A DNA stretch of 64,000 nt from Klebsiella oxytoca (GTDB lineage Bacteria > Pseudomonadota > Gammaproteobacteria > Enterobacterales > Enterobacteriaceae), in NCBI RefSeq assembly GCF_009707385.1, contig NZ_CP046115.1, forward strand, positions 3,348,001 through 3,412,000, in the 5' to 3' direction. The notes beneath the pieces are model-generated. The model was not told the DNA's origin and searched no databases. It was given only the letters and a program-made list of their open reading frames with translations. Positions 27,009 through 37,526 of this stretch are shown piece after piece. A program made the position numbers and the translations under genes. Within the stretch, counting starts at the first letter, position 1. Every line of letters starts with the position of its first letter.

Positions 27009-27034
27009 GTATGGGTAGGATGCTAATTTTCAAC
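27009..27034 (-). promoter_or_regulatory. Sigma-32-like promoter of htpX
   Basis: On the minus strand GTTGAAA, a 12-base spacer and CCCATAC closely follow the heat-shock consensus CTTGAAA-N11-15-CCCCATNT. Predicted initiation is about 45 bp before the htpX start. htpX is a known sigma-32 regulon member in E. coli. Confidence 0.7.
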
Positions 27035-27149
27035 CATCAGGCCCCGCTAAGTCACGAGAAAAACACAACTTTACATTTTGTAGCATATTGCTGACGCTCG
27101 CTAAAAGCGTTGACATTTTGTTGTAATCAGGTTGGGGATATCGGGATAA

Positions 27150-27183
27150 GAAAAGAAAAACGGGCACAAGTTATTGTGCCCGT
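27150..27183 (-). terminator. prc intrinsic terminator
   Basis: ACGGGCACAA and TTGTGCCCGT form a perfect 10-bp stem with loop GTTA. On the minus strand this is followed by TTTTTCTTTT. It begins 8 bp after the prc stop. Confidence 0.92.
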
Positions 27184-27190
27184 TGGAGGA

Positions 27191-29239
27191 TTATTTGCTG
27201 GCTGGCGGCTCTACCGCTGGCCGCTCTTTTTGCTGATGGGCCAGGTCGAGCGCAATATGAACCGTTTCATCAAGATACGGATCGGGCTCCTGGTAATCCT
27301 TCGGCAAATCTTCCAGTTTCTTCAGTAACGGCTTACCTTCACGCTTCAGGCGATCGTTAACCCGGGCCAGACGAATCGCATCATCTTCCTCGTTCTCCTT
27401 TTCACGCTGCGCGTAGTTCAGGGAAACGATGTTGCGTTTGTCTTTCATCGCGTTATAGCGAGCGATGTCCTTCATGATGTACTGGAACTCAGAGTCTTTC
27501 GCGATACGCTCATCGTGGCGCTTCAGCAGTTCCGCGCCAAACGGCGTCAGATCGCCGTACTTCACGTAGGTTGCCGCATTGACGCTATCCCACGGCAGCG
27601 CGTTATCCTCATACTTCTCGCCGGTCTCACGCTCTTCCGTTCCGGTCGGCATCATGATATCCGGCGTTACACCCTTACGCTGAGTACTACCGCCGTTAAT
27701 GCGATAGAATTTCTGGATGGTGTACTGTACGGACCCCAGAGCCGGCCAATCAGGGCGCAGCATTTGATCGTAAATACGGTTCAACGAACGATACTGCTGG
27801 ACGGTACCTTTACCGAAGGTCGGCTCACCGACGATCAGCGCGCGTCCGTAGTCCTGCATCGCAGCGGCGAAGATTTCCGAAGCCGAAGCGCTGAAGCGGT
27901 CGACCAGCACCACCAGCGGGCCTTTGTAATACACCACGCCGTCAGTGTCGCTGTCTTCACGCACTTTACCGTTGTTATCGCGCACCTGGACAACCGGGCC
28001 GGATGGAATAAACAAGCCAGAAAGCGAAACCGCTTCGGTCAGCGCCCCGCCACCGTTGCTGCGCAGGTCAATAACGACGCTGCTCACGTTCTGTTTCTCC
28101 AGCTTCTGCAGCTGCACCTTAACGTCATCCGTCAGGCCAACGTAGAAACCAGGAATATCCAGCACGCCAACTTTTTCTTTACCAACGGTTTTGACTGACA
28201 TTTTAACCGCACGGTCTTCAAGACGAATACGTTCGCGCGTTAAGGTAACAATACGCGTTTTCGCCCCTTTGCCCGCAGGTAAAATTTCCAGGCGAACCTT
28301 GCTGCCCTTGGGCCCTTTAATCAACGCCACGACATCATCAAGACGCCAGCCGATCACATCGATCATGCTTTTACCCGGCTGGCCCACGCCAACAATACGG
28401 TCGCCGACGCTGATGGCTTTGCTCTTCGCCGCTGGACCACCGGCCACCAGTGAATTGATCACCGTGTAGTCGTCATCCATCTGCAGGACCGCGCCGATAC
28501 CTTCCAGAGACAGGCTCATTTCAGTATTGAACTGTTCGGTATTGCGCGGAGAGAGATAGTTAGTATGCGGGTCGATTTCACGCGCAAAAGCGGTCATCGC
28601 TAACGAGAAAACATCTTCACTGTTGGTCTGCGCCAGACGGCGGATGGCAAACTTGTAGCGACGGGTTAAGGTTTCGCGAATCTCTTTGTCATCTTTGCCA
28701 GCCAGCTTCAGGCTGAGCTGATCGAACTTCACCTTGGCATCCCACAGCGCATTCAGCTCGGCTTCATCTTTCGGCCAGGGAGACTTGCTGCGATCGAGGT
28801 TGAAGTTGTCATTGCCGGTAAAGTTCATCGGACGTTCAAGCACTTTCAACGCATATTGATAGCGTTCAAAACGACGTTTCTGCGCCAGGTTATACAGGTC
28901 ATAGAAAACGTCCAGCTTCCCGCTGCGCAGCTCATCGCCAATTTGGTTCTTTTTCGCGGCAAACTGAGTCACATCGCTGGCCAACAGCACGTTATGGCTG
29001 TAATCCAGCAGGTTCAGATAGCGATCGAAAATTTTCGCCGAGAAGGCATTATCGAGATCGAACTGGCGGTAGTGGGAGCGGGTAAAGCGCGATGTTACGC
29101 GCTCGCTCACCGTCGCGTGCTGCGGCTCTTCTTTCAGCACGGGGATTTGATCAATCCGGGTTATATCGTCCACGGCGAACGACTGGCCTGCGATTACCAA
29201 CAGACCCGCCAACGCGGTGAGCTTAAAGAATTTGTTCAT
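27191..29239 (-). CDS. prc: Periplasmic tail-specific protease Prc (Tsp)
   Basis: Prc is 682 residues from ATG 29239, the same length as in E. coli. It has a signal peptide (MNKFFKLTALAGLLVIAGQS), a PDZ domain (GIGAVLQMDDDYTVINSL onward, about residues 235-320) and the S41 protease domain. The catalytic Ser is in DRFSASASEIFAAA and the Lys in FGKGTVQQYRS. It degrades proteins with apolar C-termini, trims FtsI and, with the adaptor NlpI, controls MepS. A longer frame begins 16 codons upstream but overlaps the region just after proQ. It is probably co-transcribed with proQ. Confidence 0.97.
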   Translation of the reverse strand: MNKFFKLTALAGLLVIAGQSFAVDDITRIDQIPVLKEEPQHATVSERVTSRFTRSHYRQFDLDNAFSAKIFDRYLNLLDYSHNVLLASDVTQFAAKKNQIGDELRSGKLDVFYDLYNLAQKRRFERYQYALKVLERPMNFTGNDNFNLDRSKSPWPKDEAELNALWDAKVKFDQLSLKLAGKDDKEIRETLTRRYKFAIRRLAQTNSEDVFSLAMTAFAREIDPHTNYLSPRNTEQFNTEMSLSLEGIGAVLQMDDDYTVINSLVAGGPAAKSKAISVGDRIVGVGQPGKSMIDVIGWRLDDVVALIKGPKGSKVRLEILPAGKGAKTRIVTLTRERIRLEDRAVKMSVKTVGKEKVGVLDIPGFYVGLTDDVKVQLQKLEKQNVSSVVIDLRSNGGGALTEAVSLSGLFIPSGPVVQVRDNNGKVREDSDTDGVVYYKGPLVVLVDRFSASASEIFAAAMQDYGRALIVGEPTFGKGTVQQYRSLNRIYDQMLRPDWPALGSVQYTIQKFYRINGGSTQRKGVTPDIMMPTGTEERETGEKYEDNALPWDSVNAATYVKYGDLTPFGAELLKRHDERIAKDSEFQYIMKDIARYNAMKDKRNIVSLNYAQREKENEEDDAIRLARVNDRLKREGKPLLKKLEDLPKDYQEPDPYLDETVHIALDLAHQQKERPAVEPPASK

Positions 29240-29258
29240 GCCTGGCCCGGCCTCCGTT

Positions 29259-29942
29259 TCAGAACACCAGGTGTTCTGCGCGTACAATCATTGACATACC
29301 AGAAGTCAGCTGTACACGAACGCCATCTTTGGTGATTTCCAGGACGGTGGCGTCCATTGCATTATTACCTGCTTTCACCTTCAGTGCCTGGCCAACGGTC
29401 AATACAGACACATCTGATACAGGGGTATGACGCTCTTCGCGCGGCGCTTTGGCTACTGGAGCCGGGCGCGGTTTACGCTGCTCAGCGCCTTCTTTACGAC
29501 GCGCATGAGGCTGAGGACGTGGTTTACGCTCGCGACGAGCACCTTCTTCCGACTGGCCAGCTGCGGCAGCGGCTTCGCGTTTTTTCGCTTGCTGAGCTTC
29601 ACGCTGCGCCTGAACGCGCGCTTTTGCTTCTTCAAGCTGCTGACGGGCGTGAGCGACATGCTGCTCTTCCAGTTCGCCGCATGGGTTGCCGTCAAGGTCA
29701 ACGCGGACTGCGCCAGGCTTAACGCCGTACAGGTAGCGCCAGCTCGAAGTATAAAGACGCAATGCAGCACGAAGTTGGGTTTTGCTGAGATTCATCTCTC
29801 CGCCAACGCGCTCAACGAGATCCTGAAAAATACCGACTTTCAGGGGACGAGCTTCGCCTTCAGCGCTGAAACACTGCGGGAAGCGTTCGGCCAGAAACGC
29901 AATGACTTCTTTACTGCTATTCAACTTAGGTTGATTTTCCAT
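29259..29942 (-). CDS. proQ: RNA chaperone ProQ
   Basis: ProQ (227 residues) is a FinO-family global RNA-binding protein. The FinO domain spans about residues 1-120 ([34 protein letters not shown]). A Lys/Arg/Ala-rich linker follows, and the C-terminal Tudor-like fold begins around [13 protein letters not shown]. It binds 3' hairpins of mRNAs and sRNAs and stabilises them. The linker contains runs such as KKREAAAAA, typical of this protein. prc lies 19 bp downstream in the same direction, suggesting an operon. Confidence 0.96.
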   Translation of the reverse strand: MENQPKLNSSKEVIAFLAERFPQCFSAEGEARPLKVGIFQDLVERVGGEMNLSKTQLRAALRLYTSSWRYLYGVKPGAVRVDLDGNPCGELEEQHVAHARQQLEEAKARVQAQREAQQAKKREAAAAAGQSEEGARRERKPRPQPHARRKEGAEQRKPRPAPVAKAPREERHTPVSDVSVLTVGQALKVKAGNNAMDATVLEITKDGVRVQLTSGMSMIVRAEHLVF

Positions 29943-30039
29943 GAAATTTCCTGATTACAACGGACGTAGCCAACAAGCCGCAGGCATGAACTGGCGTCAT
30001 TATAATGACGTCATCGGTAAATGCTACGTTATCCGTTGA

Positions 30040-30537
30040 TTATCCTGCGACGCGGGTGAATATTTTTTGATAATCAGTCGCAGAAATGAGTTTTTCCAGA
30101 TGTGCGATCAGCTCTGTTAACCCCTGCTCATCTTCAGCTGTGAAGCGAGACCGGGCGGTACTATCGATGTCGAGAACGCCGATAACCTTATTATGCACCC
30201 GCAGAGGAAAGACGATTTCCGAATTACTGGCGGCGTCACAGGCTATGTGACCATCAAAGGCGTGAACATCCTCGACTCTCTGTACGCGATTCTGCGCAAC
30301 GGCGGTACCGCATACGCCGCGTCCGACCGGAATACGAACGCAGGCCAGTTTACCCTGAAACGGGCCAAGCACCAGCGTATCGCCTTCCAGCAAATAGAAG
30401 CCGGCCCAGTTAACTTCGCTCAATCGCTCGAACAACAGCGCGCTGGTGTTTGAAATCATCGCCAGAAAACTGGTTTCGCCTGCCATTAACGCCTGAAAAT
30501 CGCGGTTCAAGTCCGCGTAGAATTCTGATTTGTTCAT
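30040..30537 (-). CDS. msrC: Free methionine-(R)-sulfoxide reductase MsrC
   Basis: MsrC (165 residues) is a GAF-domain enzyme that reduces free methionine-R-sulfoxide. The catalytic cysteines are in ACVRIPVGRGVCGTAVA (two Cys) and HIACDAASNSE (one Cys), as in E. coli YebR. It has no signal peptide and is cytosolic. It is divergent from letA with a 130-bp gap and upstream of proQ in the same direction. Confidence 0.95.
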   Translation of the reverse strand: MNKSEFYADLNRDFQALMAGETSFLAMISNTSALLFERLSEVNWAGFYLLEGDTLVLGPFQGKLACVRIPVGRGVCGTAVAQNRVQRVEDVHAFDGHIACDAASNSEIVFPLRVHNKVIGVLDIDSTARSRFTAEDEQGLTELIAHLEKLISATDYQKIFTRVAG

Positions 30538-30669
30538 TATATGATCGCTTAGTTGTCTTACTACCTTACACTTACAGCCTAATAAAATAAGCTTTAAATG
30601 CGTTCATGCTCAAGATGAATTCATTCCTGAGTTAAGATAGAGAGATACACTCATTTCTGTAAGCTATAG

Positions 30670-31953
30670 ATGCCACTAAAAACACCCAGGATTACGCCAG
30701 CAAAAAAAATGATCGTCTATTCGGTCAGCGCTCCTGTTGCGCACGCTCACTATCAGCGTTGCCCACAGTGCGACCTGCTGTTTCGTTTACCAGTACTTAA
30801 GAAGAATCAAAGCGCCTGGTGCCCTCGCTGCAACGCCAAAGTGCGCGATGGACGCGACTGGTCCTTGACCCGTCTGGGCAGCATGGCAATCGCAATGCTG
30901 CTGCTGATGCCTTTTGCCTGGACTGAACCGCTTCTGCGTCTGCATCTGTTAGGCGTCCGTATCGACGCTAACGTCCTGCAGGGGATCTGGCAAATGACCG
31001 GCCAGGGCGATCCGCTGACCGCGGCAATGGTGCTATTTTGCGCGGTCGTTGCGCCAGTTCTGCTGGTGGTCTCCATAGCCTACCTGTGGCTGGGTAACGT
31101 ACTGGGCATGAATCTACGCCCGATCCTGCTTATGCTGGAACGATTAAAAGAGTGGGTGATGCTGGATATTTACCTTGTCGGCATCGGCGTTGCCTCCATC
31201 AAGGTACAGGATTACGCATTCCTGCAGCCCGGTATCGGGCTTGTCGCCTACGTCTCGCTGACGCTGCTCAGTATCCTGACGCTTATTCATATGAACGTTG
31301 AAGAGCTCTGGGAGCGTTTTTATCCCCAGCGTCCGGCGCTGCGGCCGGATGCAAATCTGCAGGTTTGTCTCGGCTGTCATTATACCGGACACCGCGATTC
31401 ACGCGGACGCTGCCGCCGCTGCCATACTCCCCTGCGCCACAGACGTCGCCAAAGCCTGCAAAAAAGCTGGGCCGCGCTGATTGCGTCTATGGTTTTCTTA
31501 CTGCCTGCCAACCTGTTGCCGATCTCCGTTATTTACGTCAACGGCGCGCGCCAGGATGACACTATCCTTTCCGGCATCATGTCGCTGGCTAACAGCAACG
31601 TCGCCATCGCCGGGGTGGTGTTCATCGCCAGTATTCTGGTTCCATTCACCAAAGTTATTGTATTGTTTACGCTGCTGGTCAGCATACAATTCAAGTGTGA
31701 ACAGGGCTTACGTACCCGTATCCTGCTGCTGCGGCTGATTACCTGGATCGGCCGCTGGTCTATGTTGGATCTTTTTGTCATCGCATTAACCATGTCGCTG
31801 ATCAACCGCGATCAGCTCCTCGCGTTTACGATGGGGCCCGCCGCGGTCTACTTTGGCGCCGCGGTAATATTAACTATCCTTGCTGTTGAATGGCTGGACA
31901 GCCGCTTACTTTGGGACGCACATGAGTCAGGAAACGCCCGCTTCGCCGACTGA
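30670..31953 (+). CDS. letA: LetA (YebS), PqiA-like membrane partner of LetB
   Basis: LetA is 427 residues, the same as E. coli YebS. It contains two PqiA-type modules, each with a zinc-ribbon-like Cys pair set ([20 protein letters not shown], then [18 protein letters not shown]) followed by four membrane helices. With LetB it forms a lipid transport system between the inner and outer membranes, parallel to PqiAB and MlaFEDB. The letB start lies inside its last 32 bases, so the pair is translationally coupled. Confidence 0.95.
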   Translation: MPLKTPRITPAKKMIVYSVSAPVAHAHYQRCPQCDLLFRLPVLKKNQSAWCPRCNAKVRDGRDWSLTRLGSMAIAMLLLMPFAWTEPLLRLHLLGVRIDANVLQGIWQMTGQGDPLTAAMVLFCAVVAPVLLVVSIAYLWLGNVLGMNLRPILLMLERLKEWVMLDIYLVGIGVASIKVQDYAFLQPGIGLVAYVSLTLLSILTLIHMNVEELWERFYPQRPALRPDANLQVCLGCHYTGHRDSRGRCRRCHTPLRHRRRQSLQKSWAALIASMVFLLPANLLPISVIYVNGARQDDTILSGIMSLANSNVAIAGVVFIASILVPFTKVIVLFTLLVSIQFKCEQGLRTRILLLRLITWIGRWSMLDLFVIALTMSLINRDQLLAFTMGPAAVYFGAAVILTILAVEWLDSRLLWDAHESGNARFAD

Positions 31954-34555
31954 AGCCAAAATTAAAACTAAACGCCGCATCTCGCCATTCTGGCTGCTGC
32001 CGGTCATCGCGCTACTGATTGCCGGTTGGCTGATTTGGACCAGCTATCAGGATCGCGGAACGACAATTACCATCGACTTCCAGTCGGCCAATGGTATCGT
32101 TCCGGGGCGCACGCCTATTCGTTATCAGGGGGTAGAAGTCGGTACGGTAGAGAATATCTCGCTGAGTAAAGACCTGAGCAAAATCGAGGTTTCGGCCAGC
32201 GTTAAAGGCGACATGAAAGATGCGCTGCGCAAGGAGACCCAATTCTGGCTGGTAACGCCGAAAGCTTCTCTTGCCGGCGTATCCGGTCTTGATGCGCTGG
32301 TTGGCGGTAACTATATCGGCATGATGCCCGGTCAGGGCGAGCCTGAAGATCACTTTGTCGCCCTCGATACCCAGCCGAAGTACCACATCAATAACGGCGA
32401 GCTGATGATTCACCTCAAGTCAGCGGATTTAGGCTCGCTTACCAGCGGTTCGCTGGTCTATTTCCGTAAGATTCCGGTCGGCCGGGTTTATGACTATGCC
32501 ATTAATCCGAATAACCAGGGCGTCACAATTGATGTGCTAATTGAGCGTCGTTTCACTAATCTGGTGAAAAAAGAGAGCCGCTTCTGGAACGTTTCCGGGG
32601 TGAAGGCCGACGTTAGCTTAAGCGGCGCTAAGGTACAGCTGGATAGTCTCTCGGCGCTGGTAAACGGCGCCATTGCCTTTGACTCTCCGGATAATTCTCC
32701 CCAGGCCCAGCAGAATACGGATTATCACCTGTATGAAGATCTGGCTCATAGCCAGCGCGGGGTCGTGGTTAACCTTGAGCTTCCCGACGGCGCGGGCCTG
32801 AAAGCCGGCTCAACGCCGCTGATGTATCAGGGCCTCGAGGTTGGCCAGCTCAGTAAGCTGAATCTTAATCCGGATGGAAAAGTGACCGGAGAAATGACCG
32901 TCGACCCGAGCGTCGTCAGTCTGCTGCGGGAAAAAACGCTGATTCAGATGAAGAAGCCTAAAATTTCGCTGGATAACCCCAGCGTTAGCGCCCTGCTGAC
33001 CGGCACCACCTTTGAGCTGGTACCCGGCGAGGGTGAACCGCGCAACCAGTTTGCGGTGCTGCCTGCCGATAAATCCATCCTGGAAGAGCCGGATGTCGCC
33101 ACCGTTACGCTAACCGCGCCGGAAAGCTACGGTATTGATGCCGGACAGCCGTTAATTCTCCACGGCGTGCAGGTCGGCCAGGTCCTCGAACGTAAACTGA
33201 ACGCCGATGGCGTCACTTTCCAGGTCGCGGTTATGCCGGAGTATCGCTCATTGGTTCGCGGCGACAGCAAATTCGTGGTTAACAGCCGCATCGACGTTAA
33301 AGTCGGTATCGACGGCGTGCAGTTCCTCGGAGCCAGCGCCAGCGAATGGGTAAACGGCGGGATCCGCATTATTCCTGGCGATAAAGGCGCGATGCAGAGC
33401 CGCTATCCGCTGTACGCAAACCAGGAAAAAGCGCTGGAAAACAGCATGAGCGACCTGCCGACCACAACGCTGACTCTTTCAGCCGAGACCCTGCCGGACG
33501 TGCAGGCAGGCTCCGTGGTGCTGTATCGTAAATTCGCGGTCGGAGAAATCATTACCGTTCAGCCACGCAAGAGCGCTTTTGAGATCAACATCCATATCAA
33601 ACCGGAATATCGCCATCTGCTGACCAGCAACAGCGTGTTCTGGGCCGAGGGCGGCGCAAAAGTGCAGCTCAACGGCAGCGGTCTGACGGTTCAGGCTTCT
33701 CCGCTTTCCCGCGCGCTAAAAGGCGCGATCAGCTTTGATAATCTGAGCGGCGCCAGCGCCAGCGCGCGTATTGATAACAAACGCGTGCTGTATGCTTCAG
33801 AAACCGCCGCCCGCGCGGTGGGTGGACAGATAACCCTGCATACTTTCGACGCGGGTAAAATTGCCGAAGGTATGCCGATTCGCTATCTGGGGATTGATAT
33901 CGGTCAGATCCAATCGCTGAAACTGATCACCGCGAAAAACGAAGTCCAGGCGAAAGCGGTCCTCTATCCGGAATACGTCGACACCTTTGCCCGCGCCGGT
34001 ACGCGCTTCTCGGTGATTACCCCGCAGATTTCGGCCGCGGGGGTTGAACATCTGGACACCCTCTTCCAGGCCTATGTCAACGTTGAACCGGGACGCGGCT
34101 CGCCGCGCCGTGATTTCGAAATTCAGGAAACCACTATTAGCGATTCACGCTATATCGACGGCCTGAGCATTATTGTCGAAGTGCCGGAAGCTGGCTCGCT
34201 GGGTATCGGTACGCCGGTCCTGTTCCGTGGTTTAGAAGTCGGTACCGTAACCGGCCTGATGCTTGGCTCAATGTCAGATCGCGTTATGGTGCAGCTGCGC
34301 ATCAGCAAGCGTTATCAGTATCTGGTACGTAATAACTCGGTCTTCTGGCTGGCTTCCGGCTATAGCCTCGACTTTGGCCTGATTGGCGGGGTGGTGAAAA
34401 CCGGTACCTTTAATCAGTTCATCCGCGGCGGTATTGCTTTTGCAACACCTACGGGTACGCCGCTGGCGCCGAAAGCGCAGGATGGTAAACACTTCCTGCT
34501 GCTGGAGAGCGAACCGAAAGAGTGGCGCGAATGGGGCACCGCTCTGCCGCGCTAA
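31922..34555 (+). CDS. letB: LetB (YebT), seven-domain MCE lipid transport tunnel
   Basis: LetB is 877 residues, equal to E. coli YebT. It has one N-terminal inner-membrane anchor ([17 protein letters not shown], about residues 21-37) followed by a tandem array of MCE domains. Repeats of the GxxVxYxGxxVGxV type are visible at [38 protein letters not shown] and [19 protein letters not shown], among others. In E. coli the seven stacked rings form a periplasm-spanning tube for lipids. The ATG at 31922 is within letA. A terminator follows the stop. Confidence 0.95.
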   Translation: MSQETPASPTEAKIKTKRRISPFWLLPVIALLIAGWLIWTSYQDRGTTITIDFQSANGIVPGRTPIRYQGVEVGTVENISLSKDLSKIEVSASVKGDMKDALRKETQFWLVTPKASLAGVSGLDALVGGNYIGMMPGQGEPEDHFVALDTQPKYHINNGELMIHLKSADLGSLTSGSLVYFRKIPVGRVYDYAINPNNQGVTIDVLIERRFTNLVKKESRFWNVSGVKADVSLSGAKVQLDSLSALVNGAIAFDSPDNSPQAQQNTDYHLYEDLAHSQRGVVVNLELPDGAGLKAGSTPLMYQGLEVGQLSKLNLNPDGKVTGEMTVDPSVVSLLREKTLIQMKKPKISLDNPSVSALLTGTTFELVPGEGEPRNQFAVLPADKSILEEPDVATVTLTAPESYGIDAGQPLILHGVQVGQVLERKLNADGVTFQVAVMPEYRSLVRGDSKFVVNSRIDVKVGIDGVQFLGASASEWVNGGIRIIPGDKGAMQSRYPLYANQEKALENSMSDLPTTTLTLSAETLPDVQAGSVVLYRKFAVGEIITVQPRKSAFEINIHIKPEYRHLLTSNSVFWAEGGAKVQLNGSGLTVQASPLSRALKGAISFDNLSGASASARIDNKRVLYASETAARAVGGQITLHTFDAGKIAEGMPIRYLGIDIGQIQSLKLITAKNEVQAKAVLYPEYVDTFARAGTRFSVITPQISAAGVEHLDTLFQAYVNVEPGRGSPRRDFEIQETTISDSRYIDGLSIIVEVPEAGSLGIGTPVLFRGLEVGTVTGLMLGSMSDRVMVQLRISKRYQYLVRNNSVFWLASGYSLDFGLIGGVVKTGTFNQFIRGGIAFATPTGTPLAPKAQDGKHFLLLESEPKEWREWGTALPR

Positions 34556-34560
34556 GCGTA

Positions 34561-34591
34561 AAAGGCTCCGGTGTCCGACGCCGGAGCCTTT
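34561..34591 (+). terminator. letAB terminator
   Basis: AAAGGCTCCGG and CCGGAGCCTTT form an 11-bp stem with a 9-base loop, starting 5 bases after the letB stop. The following U-run is short. Confidence 0.78.
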
Positions 34592-34633
34592 ATGCTAAAC
34601 TACGCACCCTTTTTTCGTTGTGGTGCGCTCCCC

Positions 34634-36067
34634 GTGGCTCAAAACGCAGTCTTTCTTCCTGAAGAATTCCTCGCTCAAATGCGTGCGGCAATGCCCGCGC
34701 ATCTCTCTTTCGATGATTTTATCGCCGCCTGCCAGCGCCCGCTGCGCCGAAGCATTCGCGTCAATACGCTGAAAATCAGCGTGGCTGATTTTTTGCAGCT
34801 GGTAGCACCCTATGGCTGGCAGCTAACGCCGGTACCATGGTGCGCAGAAGGCTTCTGGATCGAGCGTGAAAACGAGGACGCCCTGCCGCTGGGTAGTACC
34901 GCTGAGCATCTTAGCGGGCTGTTTTACATTCAGGAAGCCAGCTCTATGCTGCCGGTCGCCGCGCTGTTTGCCGACGGCGCAACGCCGCAGCGGGTAATGG
35001 ACGTGGCCGCCGCGCCGGGTTCTAAAACGACGCAAATAGCGGCACGCATGGGCAATGAAGGCGGGATCCTCGCTAATGAATATTCAGCCAGCCGGGTCAA
35101 GGTGCTGCACGCTAATATCAGCCGCTGCGGAATTAGCAACGTGGCGCTAACCCACTTTGATGGCCGGGTTTTTGGTGCCGCGCTGCCAGAATGCTTCGAC
35201 GCAATTCTGCTCGATGCTCCCTGCTCCGGCGAAGGCGTTGTGCGTAAAGATCCTGACGCGCTGAAAAACTGGTCGCCGGAAAGCAACGCGGAAATCGCCC
35301 AAACCCAGCGCGAGCTTATCGACAGCGCATTCCACGCGCTTCGTCCCGGCGGGACGCTGGTGTACTCCACCTGTACTCTGAACCGACAAGAAAACGAAGA
35401 AGTGGTTAACGGACTGCTGGCGCGTTATCCGCAAGCGGTAGAAGTCTTGCCGCTGGCCACACTGTTCCCACAGGCCAGCGAGGCGTTAACCGAAGAAGGT
35501 TTTCTCCACGTCTTCCCGCAGATTTTTGACTGCGAAGGCTTCTTCGTCGCCCGCTTACACAAAACCGCCGCCATCGAACCGCTCCCGGCCCCCGGCTATA
35601 AAGTAGGCAAATTCCCTTTTACCCCGCTTAAAGATCGTGAGTCTGCCGCCATCGCTAGCGCTGCCGCCGCCGTTGGCCTGCAATGGACCTCTGACCACAG
35701 GCTCTGGCAGCGGGATAAAGAAATCTGGCTATTCCCCCAGGCGCTGGAGGAGTTATTTGGCAAAGTGCGCTTTTCCCGCATCGGTATTCGTCTTGCCGAA
35801 ACCCACAATAAAGGCTATCGCTGGCAGCATGAGGCGGTAATCGCGCTTGCCGCGTCCGATTCTCCTTTTGAGCTGACTCAGGCCGAAGCGGAAGAGTGGT
35901 ACCGCGGTCGTGACATCTACCCCGAAACGCCGCCGCAGCAGGATGATACGATTGTAACGTTTCAGGGTGCTCCGCTCGGGCTGGCGAAAAAAGTTGGGTC
36001 GCGTTTAAAAAACAGCTATCCCCGCGACCTGGTACGTGATGGAAAACTTTTTAACACCAAAGCGTGA
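34634..36067 (+). CDS. rsmF: 16S rRNA (cytosine-1407-C5)-methyltransferase RsmF
   Basis: RsmF (477 residues from GTG 34634) methylates C1407 of 16S rRNA. It shows the NOL1/NOP2/Sun fold: [14 protein letters not shown] for S-adenosylmethionine, [13 protein letters not shown] and [12 protein letters not shown] carrying the two catalytic cysteines. A C-terminal PUA-like region is also present. The GTG gives VAQNAVFLP, matching the E. coli start MAQHTVYFP. The longer frame from 34571 would begin inside the letB terminator. Confidence 0.93.
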   Translation: MAQNAVFLPEEFLAQMRAAMPAHLSFDDFIAACQRPLRRSIRVNTLKISVADFLQLVAPYGWQLTPVPWCAEGFWIERENEDALPLGSTAEHLSGLFYIQEASSMLPVAALFADGATPQRVMDVAAAPGSKTTQIAARMGNEGGILANEYSASRVKVLHANISRCGISNVALTHFDGRVFGAALPECFDAILLDAPCSGEGVVRKDPDALKNWSPESNAEIAQTQRELIDSAFHALRPGGTLVYSTCTLNRQENEEVVNGLLARYPQAVEVLPLATLFPQASEALTEEGFLHVFPQIFDCEGFFVARLHKTAAIEPLPAPGYKVGKFPFTPLKDRESAAIASAAAAVGLQWTSDHRLWQRDKEIWLFPQALEELFGKVRFSRIGIRLAETHNKGYRWQHEAVIALAASDSPFELTQAEAEEWYRGRDIYPETPPQQDDTIVTFQGAPLGLAKKVGSRLKNSYPRDLVRDGKLFNTKA

Positions 36068-36182
36068 TGATGCGCCAAAAAAACGCACTTTTTCACTGGC
36101 GCTTTGCGCCTCTTTGTCTACGCTGAAAAATGTCGGTCTTAACTGGTCGTACCACAACTCAGCAGACAAACGGGGTGAATTT

Positions 36183-36422
36183 ATGGCGAAAACTAACGTA
36201 CGTATCGGCGCGTTTGAAATAGACGACGCCGAACTGCACGGCGAACAGCAGGGAGAGCGAACGTTAAGCATACCATGCAAATCCGATCCAGATTTATGTA
36301 TGCAGCTTGATGCATGGGATGCTGATACCAGCGTACCCGCGATACTTGATGGTGAACACTCTGTCCTCTACCGTAAGCACTACGATCGCCAGTCTGATGC
36401 CTGGGTCATGCGCCTTGCCTGA
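36183..36422 (+). CDS. yebV: YebV, DUF1480 small cytosolic protein
   Basis: This conserved 79-residue protein of unknown function runs from MAKTNVRIGAFEIDD to DAWVMRLA and matches E. coli YebV across its length. I chose ATG 36183 rather than an upstream frame start at 36036, which would lie in the rsmF 3' end. A hairpin terminator follows. The gap from rsmF is 115 bp, so it probably has its own promoter. Confidence 0.9.
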   Translation: MAKTNVRIGAFEIDDAELHGEQQGERTLSIPCKSDPDLCMQLDAWDADTSVPAILDGEHSVLYRKHYDRQSDAWVMRLA

Positions 36423-36430
36423 CTCAAATG

Positions 36431-36460
36431 AACCCGTCGCCTGAGACGGGTTATTTATTT
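36431..36460 (+). terminator. yebV terminator
   Basis: AACCCGTC and GACGGGTT form an 8-bp stem with a 6-base loop followed by ATTTATTT, 8 bp after yebV. Confidence 0.72.
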
Positions 36461-36519
36461 CCCCGCCTCTCCGACATCTCCTACACTTAACGATATGTTT
36501 TTCAGGATATGAGGCCAGG

Positions 36520-36711
36520 ATGTTTGCCTTAGTACTGTTTATTTGTTATCTGGACGGAGGCTGTGAAGATATCGTTGTGGATATTTACGATAACGAGCAG
36601 CAGTGCGCGACCTCAATGGACGAGCAGCGGATACGCCACGGCGGCTGCTTTCCGGTAGAAGATTTTATCGATAGTTTCTGGCTTCCCGCCCGAGAATACA
36701 GCGACTTTTAG
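36520..36711 (+). CDS. yebW: YebW, DUF1482 small cysteine-containing protein
   Basis: This 63-residue protein begins MFALVLFICYLDGGCEDIVVD and contains four further conserved features of E. coli YebW, including QQCATS and GGCFPVEDFID. The N-terminus is hydrophobic and may be a signal or short membrane segment. The function is unknown. It converges with pphA and the stops overlap by 4 bases. Confidence 0.9.
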   Translation: MFALVLFICYLDGGCEDIVVDIYDNEQQCATSMDEQRIRHGGCFPVEDFIDSFWLPAREYSDF

Positions 36712-37361
36712 CCTGCCTGCTGTAGCGCAACCAGCGTTAACTCTCCGCCAAATACCGCGCCGGTATCAATATAATGCTGGTTATCGCTGTCATAGCGCCG
36801 CTTGAGCGACGTATGGCCAAACCAGAAATGGTCAGCGCCAGCAATGGCGCCGTGACGCCCGGCCAGATGATCGGTTAGCCGCCGGCGGCTCCACAATACC
36901 TGATGCGCATCCACCTCCTGCTGCCAGGCATAAACCGCGGCGGGGTAATCCGCGTGGGCAATCACATGAACCACCTCGCCGCAGCGGAGTTCTATCACCA
37001 GCGGCAGATATTGACAGCGGGCGATTAGCTCCGCCAGACCTCCCTGCTGTTGCGCAGAGCTTTGTTTATACCAGCCGCCGCCGTTCATCTCCCACAGCGC
37101 CGTCTTGCCGCCGGTAAGCGCCTCCAGCGCCATCTGCTCATGGTTTCCACGCACGGCATAAACCCAGCGACAGCGTAGTAAGTTCAGACACTTTGCGCTC
37201 TGCGGCCCGCGATCGATAAGATCGCCAACAGAGAGGAGAAGGTCGCGATAAGGATCAAATTTGCGCTCACGCAGAGCGGCTATAAGCTGCGTAAAACAGC
37301 CGTGCAGATCGCCAACCAGCCAAATATTACGCCAGGCGGAACCGTCAATACGCTGATACAT
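36708..37361 (-). CDS. pphA: Ser/Thr and Tyr protein phosphatase PphA
   Basis: PphA (217 residues) is a PPP-family metallophosphatase. The signatures are WLVGDLHGCFTQL, LSVGDLIDRGPQ and VRGNHEQM, with a later metal ligand in IAHADYP. In E. coli PphA responds to misfolded proteins and shares a heat-shock-linked role. I chose the ATG at 37361 (MYQRIDGSAW) because GGGAGG lies seven bases upstream; two earlier in-frame Met codons lack this. In E. coli the SdsR/RyeA pair is next, whereas here 7 kb of accessory genes intervene. Confidence 0.93.
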   Translation of the reverse strand: MYQRIDGSAWRNIWLVGDLHGCFTQLIAALRERKFDPYRDLLLSVGDLIDRGPQSAKCLNLLRCRWVYAVRGNHEQMALEALTGGKTALWEMNGGGWYKQSSAQQQGGLAELIARCQYLPLVIELRCGEVVHVIAHADYPAAVYAWQQEVDAHQVLWSRRRLTDHLAGRHGAIAGADHFWFGHTSLKRRYDSDNQHYIDTGAVFGGELTLVALQQAG

Positions 37362-37526
37362 ATATCGCCCTCCCAGCATAATTATAGGAATATTCCACCA
37401 ATTTAGCGCCTGAAAAATTGCCACCTCAATAAACCATCAACGAAAGCCAAATATAGTTCGTCGGACCGTTAAGCTCTCCACGATATCTCCATAGAATACA
37501 AACCAAATAACAACGAGGTACTCATC